In this document: positions 51,878 to 59,856 of the stretch, piece by piece
How the letters are laid out: each line of letters begins with the position of its first letter
Position numbering within the stretch: the first letter of the stretch is position 1
Origin: Gammaproteobacteria bacterium
Lineage (GTDB): Bacteria; Pseudomonadota; Gammaproteobacteria; Nevskiales; Nevskiaceae
Length of the DNA: 59,856 bases
NCBI GenBank assembly: GCA_028871525.1
Contig: JAGWMX010000004.1
Location: 1 to 59,856 of the forward strand
Direction of reading: 5' to 3'
Notes under the pieces: model-generated
Seen by the model: the letters and a program-made list of their open reading frames with translations, nothing else
Database searches by the model: none
What the model was told of the DNA's origin: nothing
Program-made: the position numbers and the translations under genes

Positions 51878-52860
51878 GGGATCAACAACGAAGTGCCGCA
51901 GGTCATGCGCGCGGCCAGTTCCGTGTGGGCGCGGGCGACGTCGCGCAGCGGATAGCGCTGGCGGATGTCGGCGTGCAGAACGTCGCCACGGACCGCGGCG
52001 AACAGCGCGCCGCTGGCCGTATCCAGTTCCTCGCGCGTGGCGGTGTAGTCGGCCAGCGTCGGCCGGGTCAGATACAGCGAGCCTTTCGCGGCCAGGATTC
52101 CCGGCTCGACGGCCGGCGGCTTGCCGGAGGCGTTGCCGAAGCTGACCATCAGGCCGCGCCGGCGCAGGCAGTCCAGCGAGCCGATGAAGGTATCGCGGCC
52201 GACCGAATCATAGGCCACGTCGACACCGGCGCCATCGGTCCGCTGGCGCACCTCGGTGACGAAATCCCGGTTCAGGTAGTCGATCACTTCGTGGCAGCCG
52301 TATTCGCGTGCCAGCCGGCATTTTTCAGGGCCACCGGCAGTGCCGATGACACGCGCGCCGAGTTGGCGCGCCCACGGCACCAGCAGGCTGCCGACACCGC
52401 CGGCGGCGGCATGAATCAGCACCGTGGTGCCGGGCTTGACGGCAAACGTCTGGTGCAGCAGATACCAGGCCGTCATGCCTTTGAGCAGCAGCGCCGCGGC
52501 GATATCGTCGCCGATATCGGCCGGCAGTTTGACAGCCTTGGCCGCTGGCAGCAGACGCACTTGGCAGTACGCGCCCAGCGGACCACCGGCATAGGCGATA
52601 CGGTCGCCTACAGCGAGAAAATCGATACCGGCGCCGACCGCTTCCACCACGCCGGCCGCCTCCATGCCCAGCCCGCTCGGCAGCGGCGTCGGATACAGTC
52701 CGCTGCGGTGGTAGGTATCGATATAGTTGAGCCCGATCGCAGTATGCCGCACGCGGATTTCGCCGGCGTCGGGCTCGCCGACCCCGACCTCGATTGCCTG
52801 CAGTACCTCGGCAGCGCCGTGGCGATGGATGCGGATGCTGGTGGCGGTGGCTCGGGACAT
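51874..52860 (-). CDS. NADPH:quinone oxidoreductase (zinc-independent MDR family)
   Basis: A 328-residue medium-chain reductase of the QorA type. It has GLNYIDTYHRSGLYP, PSGLGMEAAGVVEAVG, HAAAGGVGSLLVPWARQLG (NADPH Rossmann loop) and SFGNASGKPP, with no catalytic zinc ligands. It reduces quinones by one electron, matching E. coli QorA in length (327). It converges on the class I fumarase with a 4-base overlap. Confidence 0.93.
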   Translation of the reverse strand: MSRATATSIRIHRHGAAEVLQAIEVGVGEPDAGEIRVRHTAIGLNYIDTYHRSGLYPTPLPSGLGMEAAGVVEAVGAGIDFLAVGDRIAYAGGPLGAYCQVRLLPAAKAVKLPADIGDDIAAALLLKGMTAWYLLHQTFAVKPGTTVLIHAAAGGVGSLLVPWARQLGARVIGTAGGPEKCRLAREYGCHEVIDYLNRDFVTEVRQRTDGAGVDVAYDSVGRDTFIGSLDCLRRRGLMVSFGNASGKPPAVEPGILAAKGSLYLTRPTLADYTATREELDTASGALFAAVRGDVLHADIRQRYPLRDVARAHTELAARMTCGTSLLIP

Positions 52861-52986
52861 GCGATACCGGCGAGATTCGGGTTCGCTGCGATTTTAGCGG
52901 CGGCGGATGCCGCCGTGTGGTTTGCGCTGCCGCGCGGGGCGCAGCTAAGCTGCCGCGCCAGCCTGGCTTTTTGGTGAGCGTGCCCG

Positions 52987-53514
52987 ATGAGTGTCCGGCC
53001 GAGTTTCCGTTTGCTTGCGGCGCTAGGTTTCCTGGCCAGCGCCGGATCGATGGCACTGGCGCTGTACCTGCAGTATGGCAAGGGCGAAGAGCCATGCCCG
53101 CTATGTGTTTTTCAGCGCGTGGCGATGATCGCCACCGGCGCCGTATTCCTTCTGGCGTCGTTACATGGACCGCGCGGCGCCGGGCGCTGGGTGTATGCGG
53201 GCCTTGCGGCGCTGACTGCGGCGGCCGGCGCCGGCATGGCTGCGCGCCACGTCTGGCTGCAGTCGCTGCCGCCGGATCAGGTGCCGGCCTGCGGCCCGAC
53301 GCTGGATTATCTTCTGAAGATGATGCCGTGGCAGAAAGTGATGGCTTACGTCCTGCGCGGCGAGGGCAGTTGCGCGGTGGTGAATTCGACTCTGTTCGGG
53401 GTCAGCCTGCCGAAGTGGACGCTGGCCGGATTCACGCTGCTGACCGCTTGGGCGTTGTTGGCTGGCTGGGTCGGCCGCAGGCGGCCGGCGCGTACGGGCG
53501 GCGCCGTCGTCTGA
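52987..53514 (+). CDS. dsbB: DsbB, disulfide bond formation protein B
   Basis: A 175-residue inner-membrane protein with four hydrophobic segments (about 7-29, 42-60, 68-88, 143-162). The first redox pair is C37-C40 in [11 protein letters not shown] and the second is C102 and C129 in the periplasmic loop (PACGPTL; GSCAVV). DsbB re-oxidises DsbA and passes electrons to quinone. The ATG start lies after a gap holding no other gene. rraA follows 19 bases later. Confidence 0.94.
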   Translation: MSVRPSFRLLAALGFLASAGSMALALYLQYGKGEEPCPLCVFQRVAMIATGAVFLLASLHGPRGAGRWVYAGLAALTAAAGAGMAARHVWLQSLPPDQVPACGPTLDYLLKMMPWQKVMAYVLRGEGSCAVVNSTLFGVSLPKWTLAGFTLLTAWALLAGWVGRRRPARTGGAVV

Positions 53515-53533
53515 TCGGCTGGAGAGACGCTGC

Positions 53534-54016
53534 TTGGCGTACGCAACCGCCGATTTGTGCGATGCGCATCCCGAGGTGCAGGTCTGTGAGCCGCTGTTTT
53601 CGGATTTCGGCGGCGAGCTGGCGTTTTGCGGGCCGATCGCGACCCTGAAGGTTTACGAAGACAACGCGCTGGTACGCAGCACACTGGAGCGGCCGGGGCA
53701 GGGTCGCGTGCTGGTGGTGGACGGCGGCGGCTCGCTGCGCTGTGCGCTGGTCGGCGGCAGTCTCGGCGCGCTAGGCGCCATCAACGGCTGGTCCGGTATC
53801 GTCGTCAACGGCTGCGTGCGCGACTGCGAGGAGCTGGCGACCCGGCGCATCGGCGTCAAGGCGCTGACCAGTCTTCCACGCAAGAGCGAGAAAGGTGCTC
53901 ATGGCGGTCATGCCGATCGTGCTGTGAGTTTTGCCGGCGCGGTGTTCAGACCCGGGGCGTGGCTCTACGCCGATAGCGACGGCATCATCATTGCTGAAAG
54001 ACCGATTCACCGCTGA
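53534..54016 (+). CDS. rraA: RraA, regulator of ribonuclease activity A-like protein
   Basis: A 160-residue RraA-family protein: [72 protein letters not shown] and [18 protein letters not shown]. In E. coli RraA inhibits RNase E; homologues with metal-binding aldolase residues act as HMG/CHA aldolases. The start is a TTG preceded by GGAGAG. Confidence 0.92.
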   Translation: MAYATADLCDAHPEVQVCEPLFSDFGGELAFCGPIATLKVYEDNALVRSTLERPGQGRVLVVDGGGSLRCALVGGSLGALGAINGWSGIVVNGCVRDCEELATRRIGVKALTSLPRKSEKGAHGGHADRAVSFAGAVFRPGAWLYADSDGIIIAERPIHR

Positions 54017-54210
54017 GCGGACCTGCCGCGTAAGCCAGTTCGTGTCGGCGCCCCACACCATGCGCGCCACGCGCATGGCAGAGTGTCGCCGTCGCAGCAG
54101 GGCGGATCTGCTGCGTTGCAGCACGATGCAATCTGAGGTTACGATGAAAAACGACGCGCCTCCACCCCGGCGCGGCGAGACGCCACGCCAAGAACAGGCA
54201 GGAGTTTAGG

Positions 54211-55785
54211 ATGAGCGTTCGCGGTATCGAAATCGCCGCGCCGGTGGCGGCGGCATACAAGAAGATTCTGACCCCGGAAGCCCTGAAGTTCGTTGCCGTT
54301 CTGGTGCGCAAGCACCGGGCGCGCCGCGACTGGTTGCTCGCCTACCGCCGACAGCGGCAGGCGCGCATCGATAAGGGCAAGTTGCCCGGTTTTCTTCCCG
54401 AGACCCGGAACATCCGTAGCGGAAAATGGACGATCAAAGGCATCCCCGACGACTTGCAAGATCGCCGGGTGGAGATCACCGGGCCGGTCGACCGCAAGAT
54501 GATCATCAACGCGCTGAATTCCGGCGCCAAGTGCTTCATGGCGGACTTCGAGGATTCGCTGTCGCCGACCTGGAGCAACGTGATCGAAGGACAGATCAAC
54601 CTGCGCGATGCGGTGCGGCGGACCATTCGGTTCACCAACCCCGACGGCAAGCAATATCGACTCAACAAACAAACCGCGACGCTGATCGTTCGCCCACGCG
54701 GCTGGCATCTTGACGAAAAACACGTGCTGGTCGACGGTCGGCCGGTGCCCGGTGGCCTGTTTGATTTCGCACTGTATTTTTTTCACAACGCCAAGGAATT
54801 AATTCGGCGCGGCAGCGGGCCCTATTTCTACCTGCCGAAAATGCAATCGCACCTGGAGGCGCGGTTGTGGAACCAGATCTTCGTCGATGCCCAGAAGGCG
54901 CTCGGTTTGCCCACCGGAACCATCAAATCGACGGTGCTGATCGAGACCATCTGGGCGGCGTTCGAGATGGATGAGATCCTGTACGAGCTGCGTAATCACA
55001 TCGTGGGGCTGAACTGCGGCCGCTGGGACTACATCTTTTCCTGCGTCAAGACCCTCAAAAACCGCAAGGACTGGGTGGTGCCGGACCGGCTGGCGGTGAC
55101 GATGGACAAGCATTTTCTCGACAGCTATTCCAAGCTTTTGTGCGAGACCTGCCACAAGCGCGGCGCACACGCGATGGGCGGCATGGCCGCGTTCATCCCG
55201 ACCAAAGACGCCGCCAAGAACGAGCAGGTGTTTGCCAAAGTCCGCGAGGACAAGCTACGAGAAGTGCGCAACGGCCACGACGGTACCTGGGTGGCTCATC
55301 CCGGACTGGTCAAAGTCGCGATGGAGGTGTTCGACCAGCACATGCCGGCGCCGAACCAGATCGACAAGAAGTTCGACTACAAGATCAAGGCCGCCGATCT
55401 GTTGCGCCGGCCGGAAGGGCGGATCACGGAGGGCGGTCTGCGCAACAACGTCAATGTCGGTATCGGCTACCTCGAGGCGTGGCTGTCCGGCAACGGCTGC
55501 GTGCCGCTGCACGACTTGATGGAGGACGCCGCCACCGCCGAGATCTCGCGCACCCAGGTGTGGCAATGGCTGGCACACGGCGCATCGCTAGACGACGGCC
55601 GCAAGGTCACGCGCGAACTGGTACTGCAGGTAATCGACGAGGAACTGGCCGTCTATCGGCGGCAGCTCGGCGAGCGTTACTACCGGGGGCGTTTCGCCGA
55701 GGCGGCGGGCGTGTTCGCGAGGATGAGCACCGCCTCGACCTGTGTCGATTTTCTGACGCTGCCCGCCTACGGCTATCTGGACTGA
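54211..55785 (+). CDS. aceB: Malate synthase A
   Basis: A 524-residue malate synthase of the A type (E. coli AceB 533). Signatures are FMADFEDSLSPTW, LIVRPRGWHLDEKHVLVDG (split over 150-175), FYLPKMQSHLEARLW, LIETIWAAFEMDEILYEL and GLNCGRWDYIFS. It condenses glyoxylate with acetyl-CoA. The ATG follows AGGAGTTTAGG. Isocitrate lyase follows 78 bases later on the same strand, making a glyoxylate shunt pair. Confidence 0.95.
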   Translation: MSVRGIEIAAPVAAAYKKILTPEALKFVAVLVRKHRARRDWLLAYRRQRQARIDKGKLPGFLPETRNIRSGKWTIKGIPDDLQDRRVEITGPVDRKMIINALNSGAKCFMADFEDSLSPTWSNVIEGQINLRDAVRRTIRFTNPDGKQYRLNKQTATLIVRPRGWHLDEKHVLVDGRPVPGGLFDFALYFFHNAKELIRRGSGPYFYLPKMQSHLEARLWNQIFVDAQKALGLPTGTIKSTVLIETIWAAFEMDEILYELRNHIVGLNCGRWDYIFSCVKTLKNRKDWVVPDRLAVTMDKHFLDSYSKLLCETCHKRGAHAMGGMAAFIPTKDAAKNEQVFAKVREDKLREVRNGHDGTWVAHPGLVKVAMEVFDQHMPAPNQIDKKFDYKIKAADLLRRPEGRITEGGLRNNVNVGIGYLEAWLSGNGCVPLHDLMEDAATAEISRTQVWQWLAHGASLDDGRKVTRELVLQVIDEELAVYRRQLGERYYRGRFAEAAGVFARMSTASTCVDFLTLPAYGYLD

Positions 55786-55863
55786 TCGTGGCCGGCGGCA
55801 GCCGGCGGCGTCGCGCGCCGATTGAACCACCGTTTTTTAAAAAAGCTTGGCGAGGACTTTGGC

Positions 55864-57171
55864 ATGAATCGTGACCAACAGATCGAAGCACTGCAGCGGG
55901 ATTGGGCTGAAAATCCGCGCTGGAAAGGCGTCAAGCGCGGGTATACCGCCGCCGACGTGGTGCGCCTGCGCGGCAGCGTGCAGATCGAGCACACGCTGGC
56001 CAGACGCGGCGCCGAAAAGTTCTGGAAACTGATTCACGGCGGGGCCAGGAAGGGGTACGTCAACTGCATGGGTGCGATCACCGCCGGGCAGGCGATGCAG
56101 CAGGCCAAGGCCGGGATCGAAGCGATCTACCTGTCCGGCTGGCAGGTGGCCGCCGACGGCAACACCTCCGAGACCATGTACCCGGACCAGTCGCTGTACG
56201 CCTACGACTCGGTACCGACCATGGTCCGGCGCATCAACAACACCTTCAAGCGCGCCGACGAGATCCAGTGGGCGAAGGGAATCGGCCCTGGCGACCAGGG
56301 TTTCATCGACTACTTCCTGCCGATTGTGGCCGATGGGGAAGCTGGATTCGGCGGCGTCCTCAACGCTTTCGAGCTGATGAAGAACATGATCGTGAATGGC
56401 GCGGCCGCCGCGCACTTCGAGGACCAGCTCGCAGCGGTCAAGAAGTGCGGCCACATGGGCGGCAAGGTGCTGGTGCCGACCGCCGAAGCGATCCAGAAGC
56501 TGATCGCCGCACGCCTGGCCGCCGACGTCATGGGCGCACCGACGGTGATCCTGGCCCGCACCGACGCCGAAGCGGCCAATCTGCTGACTTCGGATTTCGA
56601 TTCGAATGACAAGCCGTTCTGCACCGGAGAGCGCACCTCCGAGGGTTTCTACCGCACCCGCAACGGCCTCGATCAGGCCATTTCGCGCGGCCTGGCCTAC
56701 GCGCCCTACGCCGATTTGATCTGGTGCGAGACCGGCACCCCGGATCTCGGGTTTGCGCGCAAGTTCGCCGAGGCGGTCAAGAAGCGCTACCCCGATCAGG
56801 CGCTTGCCTACAACTGCTCGCCGTCGTTCAACTGGAAGAAGAACCTGGACGACGCGACCATCGCCAGGTTCCAGGACGAGCTGGCGGCGATGGGCTACAA
56901 GTACCAGTTCATCACTCTGGCCGGCATCCACAGCATGTGGTTCAACATGTTCGACCTGGCCTACGACTACGCGCGCGGCAACGGCATGAAGCACTACGTG
57001 GAAAAGGTCCAACAGCCGGAGTTCGCTGCGCGCGACAAGGGCTACACGTTTGCGTCGCACCAGCAGGAAGTGGGTGCCGGTTACTTCGACGACGTCACCA
57101 CGGTGATCCAGGGCGGCGCCTCCAGCGTTACCGCGCTGACCGGGTCCACGGAGGAAGAGCAGTTTCATTGA
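55864..57171 (+). CDS. aceA: Isocitrate lyase
   Basis: A 435-residue isocitrate lyase, the E. coli AceA length. The active-site motif KKCGHMGGK (193-201) places the catalytic cysteine at C195 as in E. coli. [20 protein letters not shown] (91-110), [21 protein letters not shown] and YNCSPSFNW are also seen. It splits isocitrate to glyoxylate and succinate. The ATG at 55864 has GAGGA 7 bases upstream. No aceK is present nearby. Confidence 0.96.
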   Translation: MNRDQQIEALQRDWAENPRWKGVKRGYTAADVVRLRGSVQIEHTLARRGAEKFWKLIHGGARKGYVNCMGAITAGQAMQQAKAGIEAIYLSGWQVAADGNTSETMYPDQSLYAYDSVPTMVRRINNTFKRADEIQWAKGIGPGDQGFIDYFLPIVADGEAGFGGVLNAFELMKNMIVNGAAAAHFEDQLAAVKKCGHMGGKVLVPTAEAIQKLIAARLAADVMGAPTVILARTDAEAANLLTSDFDSNDKPFCTGERTSEGFYRTRNGLDQAISRGLAYAPYADLIWCETGTPDLGFARKFAEAVKKRYPDQALAYNCSPSFNWKKNLDDATIARFQDELAAMGYKYQFITLAGIHSMWFNMFDLAYDYARGNGMKHYVEKVQQPEFAARDKGYTFASHQQEVGAGYFDDVTTVIQGGASSVTALTGSTEEEQFH

Positions 57172-57310
57172 CCGCAGAGGAGCGCCTGGGCGTGGATGCT
57201 TGTCCGGGCGCCGTCTTGCCGCAGCGACGGGCGGATGTTGGAACGGAGGGCGGGACGTGATGCCGCAGACCGGCGTCGGAAGCCCGCGGCGGAATCAATA
57301 AAATGGGCGT

Positions 57311-59179
57311 ATGAGCCAAGCGCTGCAGCCGGAATTCGACCACCGCGCGTTTTTGTTCCAGTTGACGACTGCTCCCGGCGTCTATCGCATGTACGGCGCC
57401 GGCGGCGAGCTGCTGTACGTCGGCAAGGCGCGCAATCTCAAGAAGCGGGTGGCCAGCTATTTCCTGCGCGCCAGCGGCGACCCGCGCATCGAGACGATGG
57501 TGGCGCAGATCCGCCGGATGGAGGTCACGGTCACCGCCACCGAGGATCAGGCGCTGCTGCTGGAGGCGACGCTGATCAAGGAGCAGCGGCCGCGCTACAA
57601 CATCCAGTACCGCGACGACAAGAGCTACCCGTTGCTGCGCATCAGCCGCGATCATCCCCCCAGCGGACCGGCAGACGGCTCGCCGGATCCCGAACGTTTT
57701 CCGCGCATCGGCTTCTATCGCGGCGCGCGCGTGCGGCCGCATCGTTACTTCGGCCCGTTCCCGTCGGCCGCCGCGGTGCGCGAGACGGTGCAGACACTGC
57801 AGAAGCTGTTCCGACTGCGGCCGTGCAAGGACAGTTTCTTCGCCAACCGCCGGCGACCATGCTTGCAGTATCAGATCGGACGTTGCTCGGCGCCCTGCGT
57901 CGGCTTGATCGGCGAGGCGGACTACGCGCGCGACGTGGTGCGGGCGCAACGGCTGCTGGAAGGTCACGGCGAGGCGCTGGCGCGCGAGCTGGCCGACGAG
58001 ATGGAGGCAGCGGCGACGGCGCTAAACTTCGAGCACGCCGCGCGCCTACGCGACCAGATCGCGGCGTTGCGTCGGCTGCAGGAGAGCCGCGCGATCAGCG
58101 GCGAGACCGGTGATCTCGACGCCGTCGCCATGGCTGCGCACCCGACGCGCAGCTGCGTGGTGGTGATGCGGGTGCGTGGCGGTCAGAACCTCGGCCATGC
58201 CAGCTATTTTCCGCGCCACCCGCGCGCGGTCGAGACGCCGGCGCTGTTGTCAGCGTTCCTCGGCCAGTACTACCTCGACTGGCCGCCGCCGGCAGAAGTG
58301 CTGGTGCCCGAGGTGCCCGACGAGGCCGACTGGCTAGCGGCAAGCCTCTCGATCCGCGCCGGCCAGCGCGTGCGCATCCGCCGCCCGCAGCGCGGGCTCA
58401 AGCTGCGCCTGCTCCGGATGGCGCAGCAAAACGCCGGGCAGGCGCTGTCGGCGCACCTGGCCGAATCGGTGACGCTGGAGCAGCGGCTCGAGGCGCTGCG
58501 CGAAGCGCTGGCCCTACCGTGCGTGCCGCGGCGCATCGAATGTTTCGACGTCAGCCACACCGCCGGCGAGCGAACGGTTGCTTCCTGCGTCGTGTTTGGC
58601 GAAGGGGGACCTTTGAAAAACGCCTATCGCCGCTTCAACATCGGCGGCGAAGGGCTGGCGCCGGGCGACGACTACGCGGCGCTGCGTCAGGCGGTCGGCC
58701 GGCGCTACGCAAGGGCGATGACCGGCGAGGGGGTGTTACCCGACCTGATCCTGATCGACGGCGGCCGCGGGCAGCTCGCGGCGGCCGTCGAGGCGCTGCG
58801 CGAGCTGGAGCTGGACCGGATTTCGCTGACGGCGGTGGCCAAGGGGCCGACGCGCCGTCCCGGTCTCGAGCAACTGTGGCTGCCGGGCCGTGCGCAGGCG
58901 CTGATGTTGCCGCCGGACTCGCCGGCGCTGCACCTGATCCAGCAGATCCGCGACGAAGCGCACCGCTTCGCGATCACCGGTCATCGCGGCCGGCGCGGGA
59001 AAGCGCGGCTTGAGTCCGAGCTCGAGCGTATCGAAGGTCTGGGTTCGGTGCGACGGCGTGCGGTGCTGCGCACGCTCGGTGGACTGCCGCAGGTCAAGCG
59101 TGCCGGGCTCGAGGAGCTGACTGCAGTTCCCGGGATCAGTCGTAAGCTGGCCGAGCGCATCTATGCCCGCTTCCACTAA
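57311..59179 (+). CDS. uvrC: UvrC, excinuclease ABC subunit C
   Basis: A 622-residue nucleotide-excision repair nuclease. The N-terminal GIY-YIG domain reads PGVYRMYG and LLYVGKARNLKKRVASYF; the cysteine-rich part is CLQYQIGRCSAPC; the UVR motif lies near residues 230-255; the C-terminal RNase H-like domain has FDVSHTAGE and LILIDGGRGQLAAA; and the HhH pair closes the protein (LERIEGLGSVRRR; LTAVPGISRKLAERIY). pgsA follows 33 bases later, the common gammaproteobacterial order. Confidence 0.97.
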   Translation: MSQALQPEFDHRAFLFQLTTAPGVYRMYGAGGELLYVGKARNLKKRVASYFLRASGDPRIETMVAQIRRMEVTVTATEDQALLLEATLIKEQRPRYNIQYRDDKSYPLLRISRDHPPSGPADGSPDPERFPRIGFYRGARVRPHRYFGPFPSAAAVRETVQTLQKLFRLRPCKDSFFANRRRPCLQYQIGRCSAPCVGLIGEADYARDVVRAQRLLEGHGEALARELADEMEAAATALNFEHAARLRDQIAALRRLQESRAISGETGDLDAVAMAAHPTRSCVVVMRVRGGQNLGHASYFPRHPRAVETPALLSAFLGQYYLDWPPPAEVLVPEVPDEADWLAASLSIRAGQRVRIRRPQRGLKLRLLRMAQQNAGQALSAHLAESVTLEQRLEALREALALPCVPRRIECFDVSHTAGERTVASCVVFGEGGPLKNAYRRFNIGGEGLAPGDDYAALRQAVGRRYARAMTGEGVLPDLILIDGGRGQLAAAVEALRELELDRISLTAVAKGPTRRPGLEQLWLPGRAQALMLPPDSPALHLIQQIRDEAHRFAITGHRGRRGKARLESELERIEGLGSVRRRAVLRTLGGLPQVKRAGLEELTAVPGISRKLAERIYARFH

Positions 59180-59212
59180 GATTGTCTTCGATCCCAAACC
59201 GTACTGGCGCTC

Positions 59213-59770
59213 TTGAGCTGGAATCTGCCGCTGCTGTTGACCGCCGCGCGCATTGGCGTGATCCCGGCGATTCTGCTACTGATGCTGCAACCGAGCCTGC
59301 CGTTGCGGCATATTGCCGCGGTGTTGTTCGTGTTGGCTGCCGTCACCGACTGGCTCGATGGCTGGTTGGCGCGCCGCTGGAGCCAGACCACGCTGTTCGG
59401 CGCGTTTCTCGATCCGGTGGCCGACAAGCTGCTGGTGGCGGTCAGCCTGGTCATGTTGTTGCGCGATCGACCGACCGATCTTCTGGCACTGCTGGTGGCG
59501 GTGACCATCGGCCGTGAAATCACCGTGTCAGCACTGCGCGAGTGGTTGGCCGAAGTCGGCCAGCGGGCGCGGGTGGCGGTCAACCAGATCGGCAAGGTCA
59601 AGACCGCTGCGCAGATGAGCGCGATCGCACTGCTGCTTTGGGGCAGCCCGCTGTTCGGTCTGCCGGCCTATACACTGGGACTGTTGTTGCTGGTGCTGGC
59701 CGCGGTGCTGACGTTGTGGTCGATGCTGGTTTATTTGCGCGGGGCCTGGCCTTACCTGCGCGGTGCTTAG
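59213..59770 (+). CDS. pgsA: CDP-diacylglycerol--glycerol-3-phosphate 3-phosphatidyltransferase
   Basis: A 185-residue membrane enzyme that makes phosphatidylglycerol phosphate. The CDP-alcohol phosphotransferase motif D-G-x2-A-R-x8-G-x3-D-x3-D is seen in DWLDGWLARRWSQTTLFGAF followed by LDPVADK. There are about five hydrophobic helices. The start is a TTG at 59213 (SWNLPLLLTAARI), giving the normal PgsA length. It lies just after uvrC, as in E. coli. Confidence 0.95.
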   Translation: MSWNLPLLLTAARIGVIPAILLLMLQPSLPLRHIAAVLFVLAAVTDWLDGWLARRWSQTTLFGAFLDPVADKLLVAVSLVMLLRDRPTDLLALLVAVTIGREITVSALREWLAEVGQRARVAVNQIGKVKTAAQMSAIALLLWGSPLFGLPAYTLGLLLLVLAAVLTLWSMLVYLRGAWPYLRGA

Positions 59771-59801
59771 CCGCCGATCTGAGGTTGTGCGGCCTTTCTT
59801 T
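59770..59801 (+). terminator. Possible weak terminator after pgsA
   Basis: Arms GCCGC and GCGGC (5 pairs, 14-base loop) followed by CTTTCTTT directly after the pgsA stop. Short stem, so weak. Confidence 0.25.
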
Positions 59802-59856
59802 CGCGGTGACCCGAGGCCGGCCCTCGCGCTTCACGTTAGGCGTCATCAACGGAGAT

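Noticed and set aside
59771-59856. tRNA genes after pgsA, as in E. coli
   Set aside because: No cloverleaf, CCA end or T-loop GTTCRA was found in the remaining 86 bases; any tRNA would lie beyond the window.

Overview
This is a 59.9 kb GC-rich chromosomal segment, most likely from a gammaproteobacterium. The evidence is an E. coli-type UbiD/UbiU/UbiV/UbiT ubiquinone set, CcmF-CcmH-CcmI, DsbB, RraA, an E. coli-type PurB, and AceA and AceB side by side. I cannot name the genus. I see no rRNA, tRNA, CRISPR array, phage or complete insertion sequence. Genes are dense, with many 4-base ATGA, GTGA or TTGA overlaps.

Region 1 (1-2.5 kb): the C-terminus of UbiD, then an AT-richer methyltransferase gene that looks acquired. 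A ParE-type toxin-antitoxin pair follows, bracketed by two ~32 bp direct repeats; the right-hand one belongs to a REP-like hairpin.

Region 2 (2.2-32 kb) reads as a low-oxygen block. It holds UbiU, UbiV and UbiT for O2-independent ubiquinone hydroxylation. A beta-CASP RNase / AMP-(thymidine) phosphorylase / PRPP synthetase-like operon runs on towards ubiT. It also holds two Crp/Fnr-family regulators, a DksA/TraR zinc-finger protein diverging from a UspE-like protein, and a FixL/FixJ pair whose first PAS domain keeps the haem and O2-contact residues of rhizobial FixL. Further genes are an ABC1-family kinase with a one-base frameshift, ccmF-ccmH-ccmI without ccmG, Hsp20, a complete nine-gene V/A-type ATPase operon, a stand-alone hypE and a HemN/HemW-like radical SAM gene. 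Several intergenic gaps carry a 14 bp FNR/ANR-type box (TTGAY-N4-RTCAA, mostly 1-2 mismatches): at 2641, 9057, 10658, 10737, 15594 and 20928, with weaker ones at 9258 and 30561. The simplest reading is that FixLJ and the Crp/Fnr proteins sense oxygen and drive this block.

Region 3 (32-44 kb): a YqgE/AlgH protein with a signal peptide and a LysE-family pseudogene broken by an inversion. Then comes a mostly minus-strand lipid or acyl-CoA cluster (two SDRs, acyl-CoA ligase, alpha/beta hydrolase, ACAD10/11-type phosphotransferase, acyl-CoA dehydrogenase, histidine phosphatase). A sucrose-phosphorylase-family gene sits inside it, and a two-domain FabG-type reductase diverges from it.

Region 4 (44-59.9 kb) is ordinary housekeeping: RibA, PyrD, a DUF1289 protein, a lipoprotein, PurB, tandem class II and class I fumarases, a quinone oxidoreductase, DsbB, RraA, malate synthase and isocitrate lyase (glyoxylate shunt), UvrC and PgsA. 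Palindromic repeats lie at 38.2, 45.7 and 48.7 kb; those at 38.2 and 48.7 kb look like one composite family.
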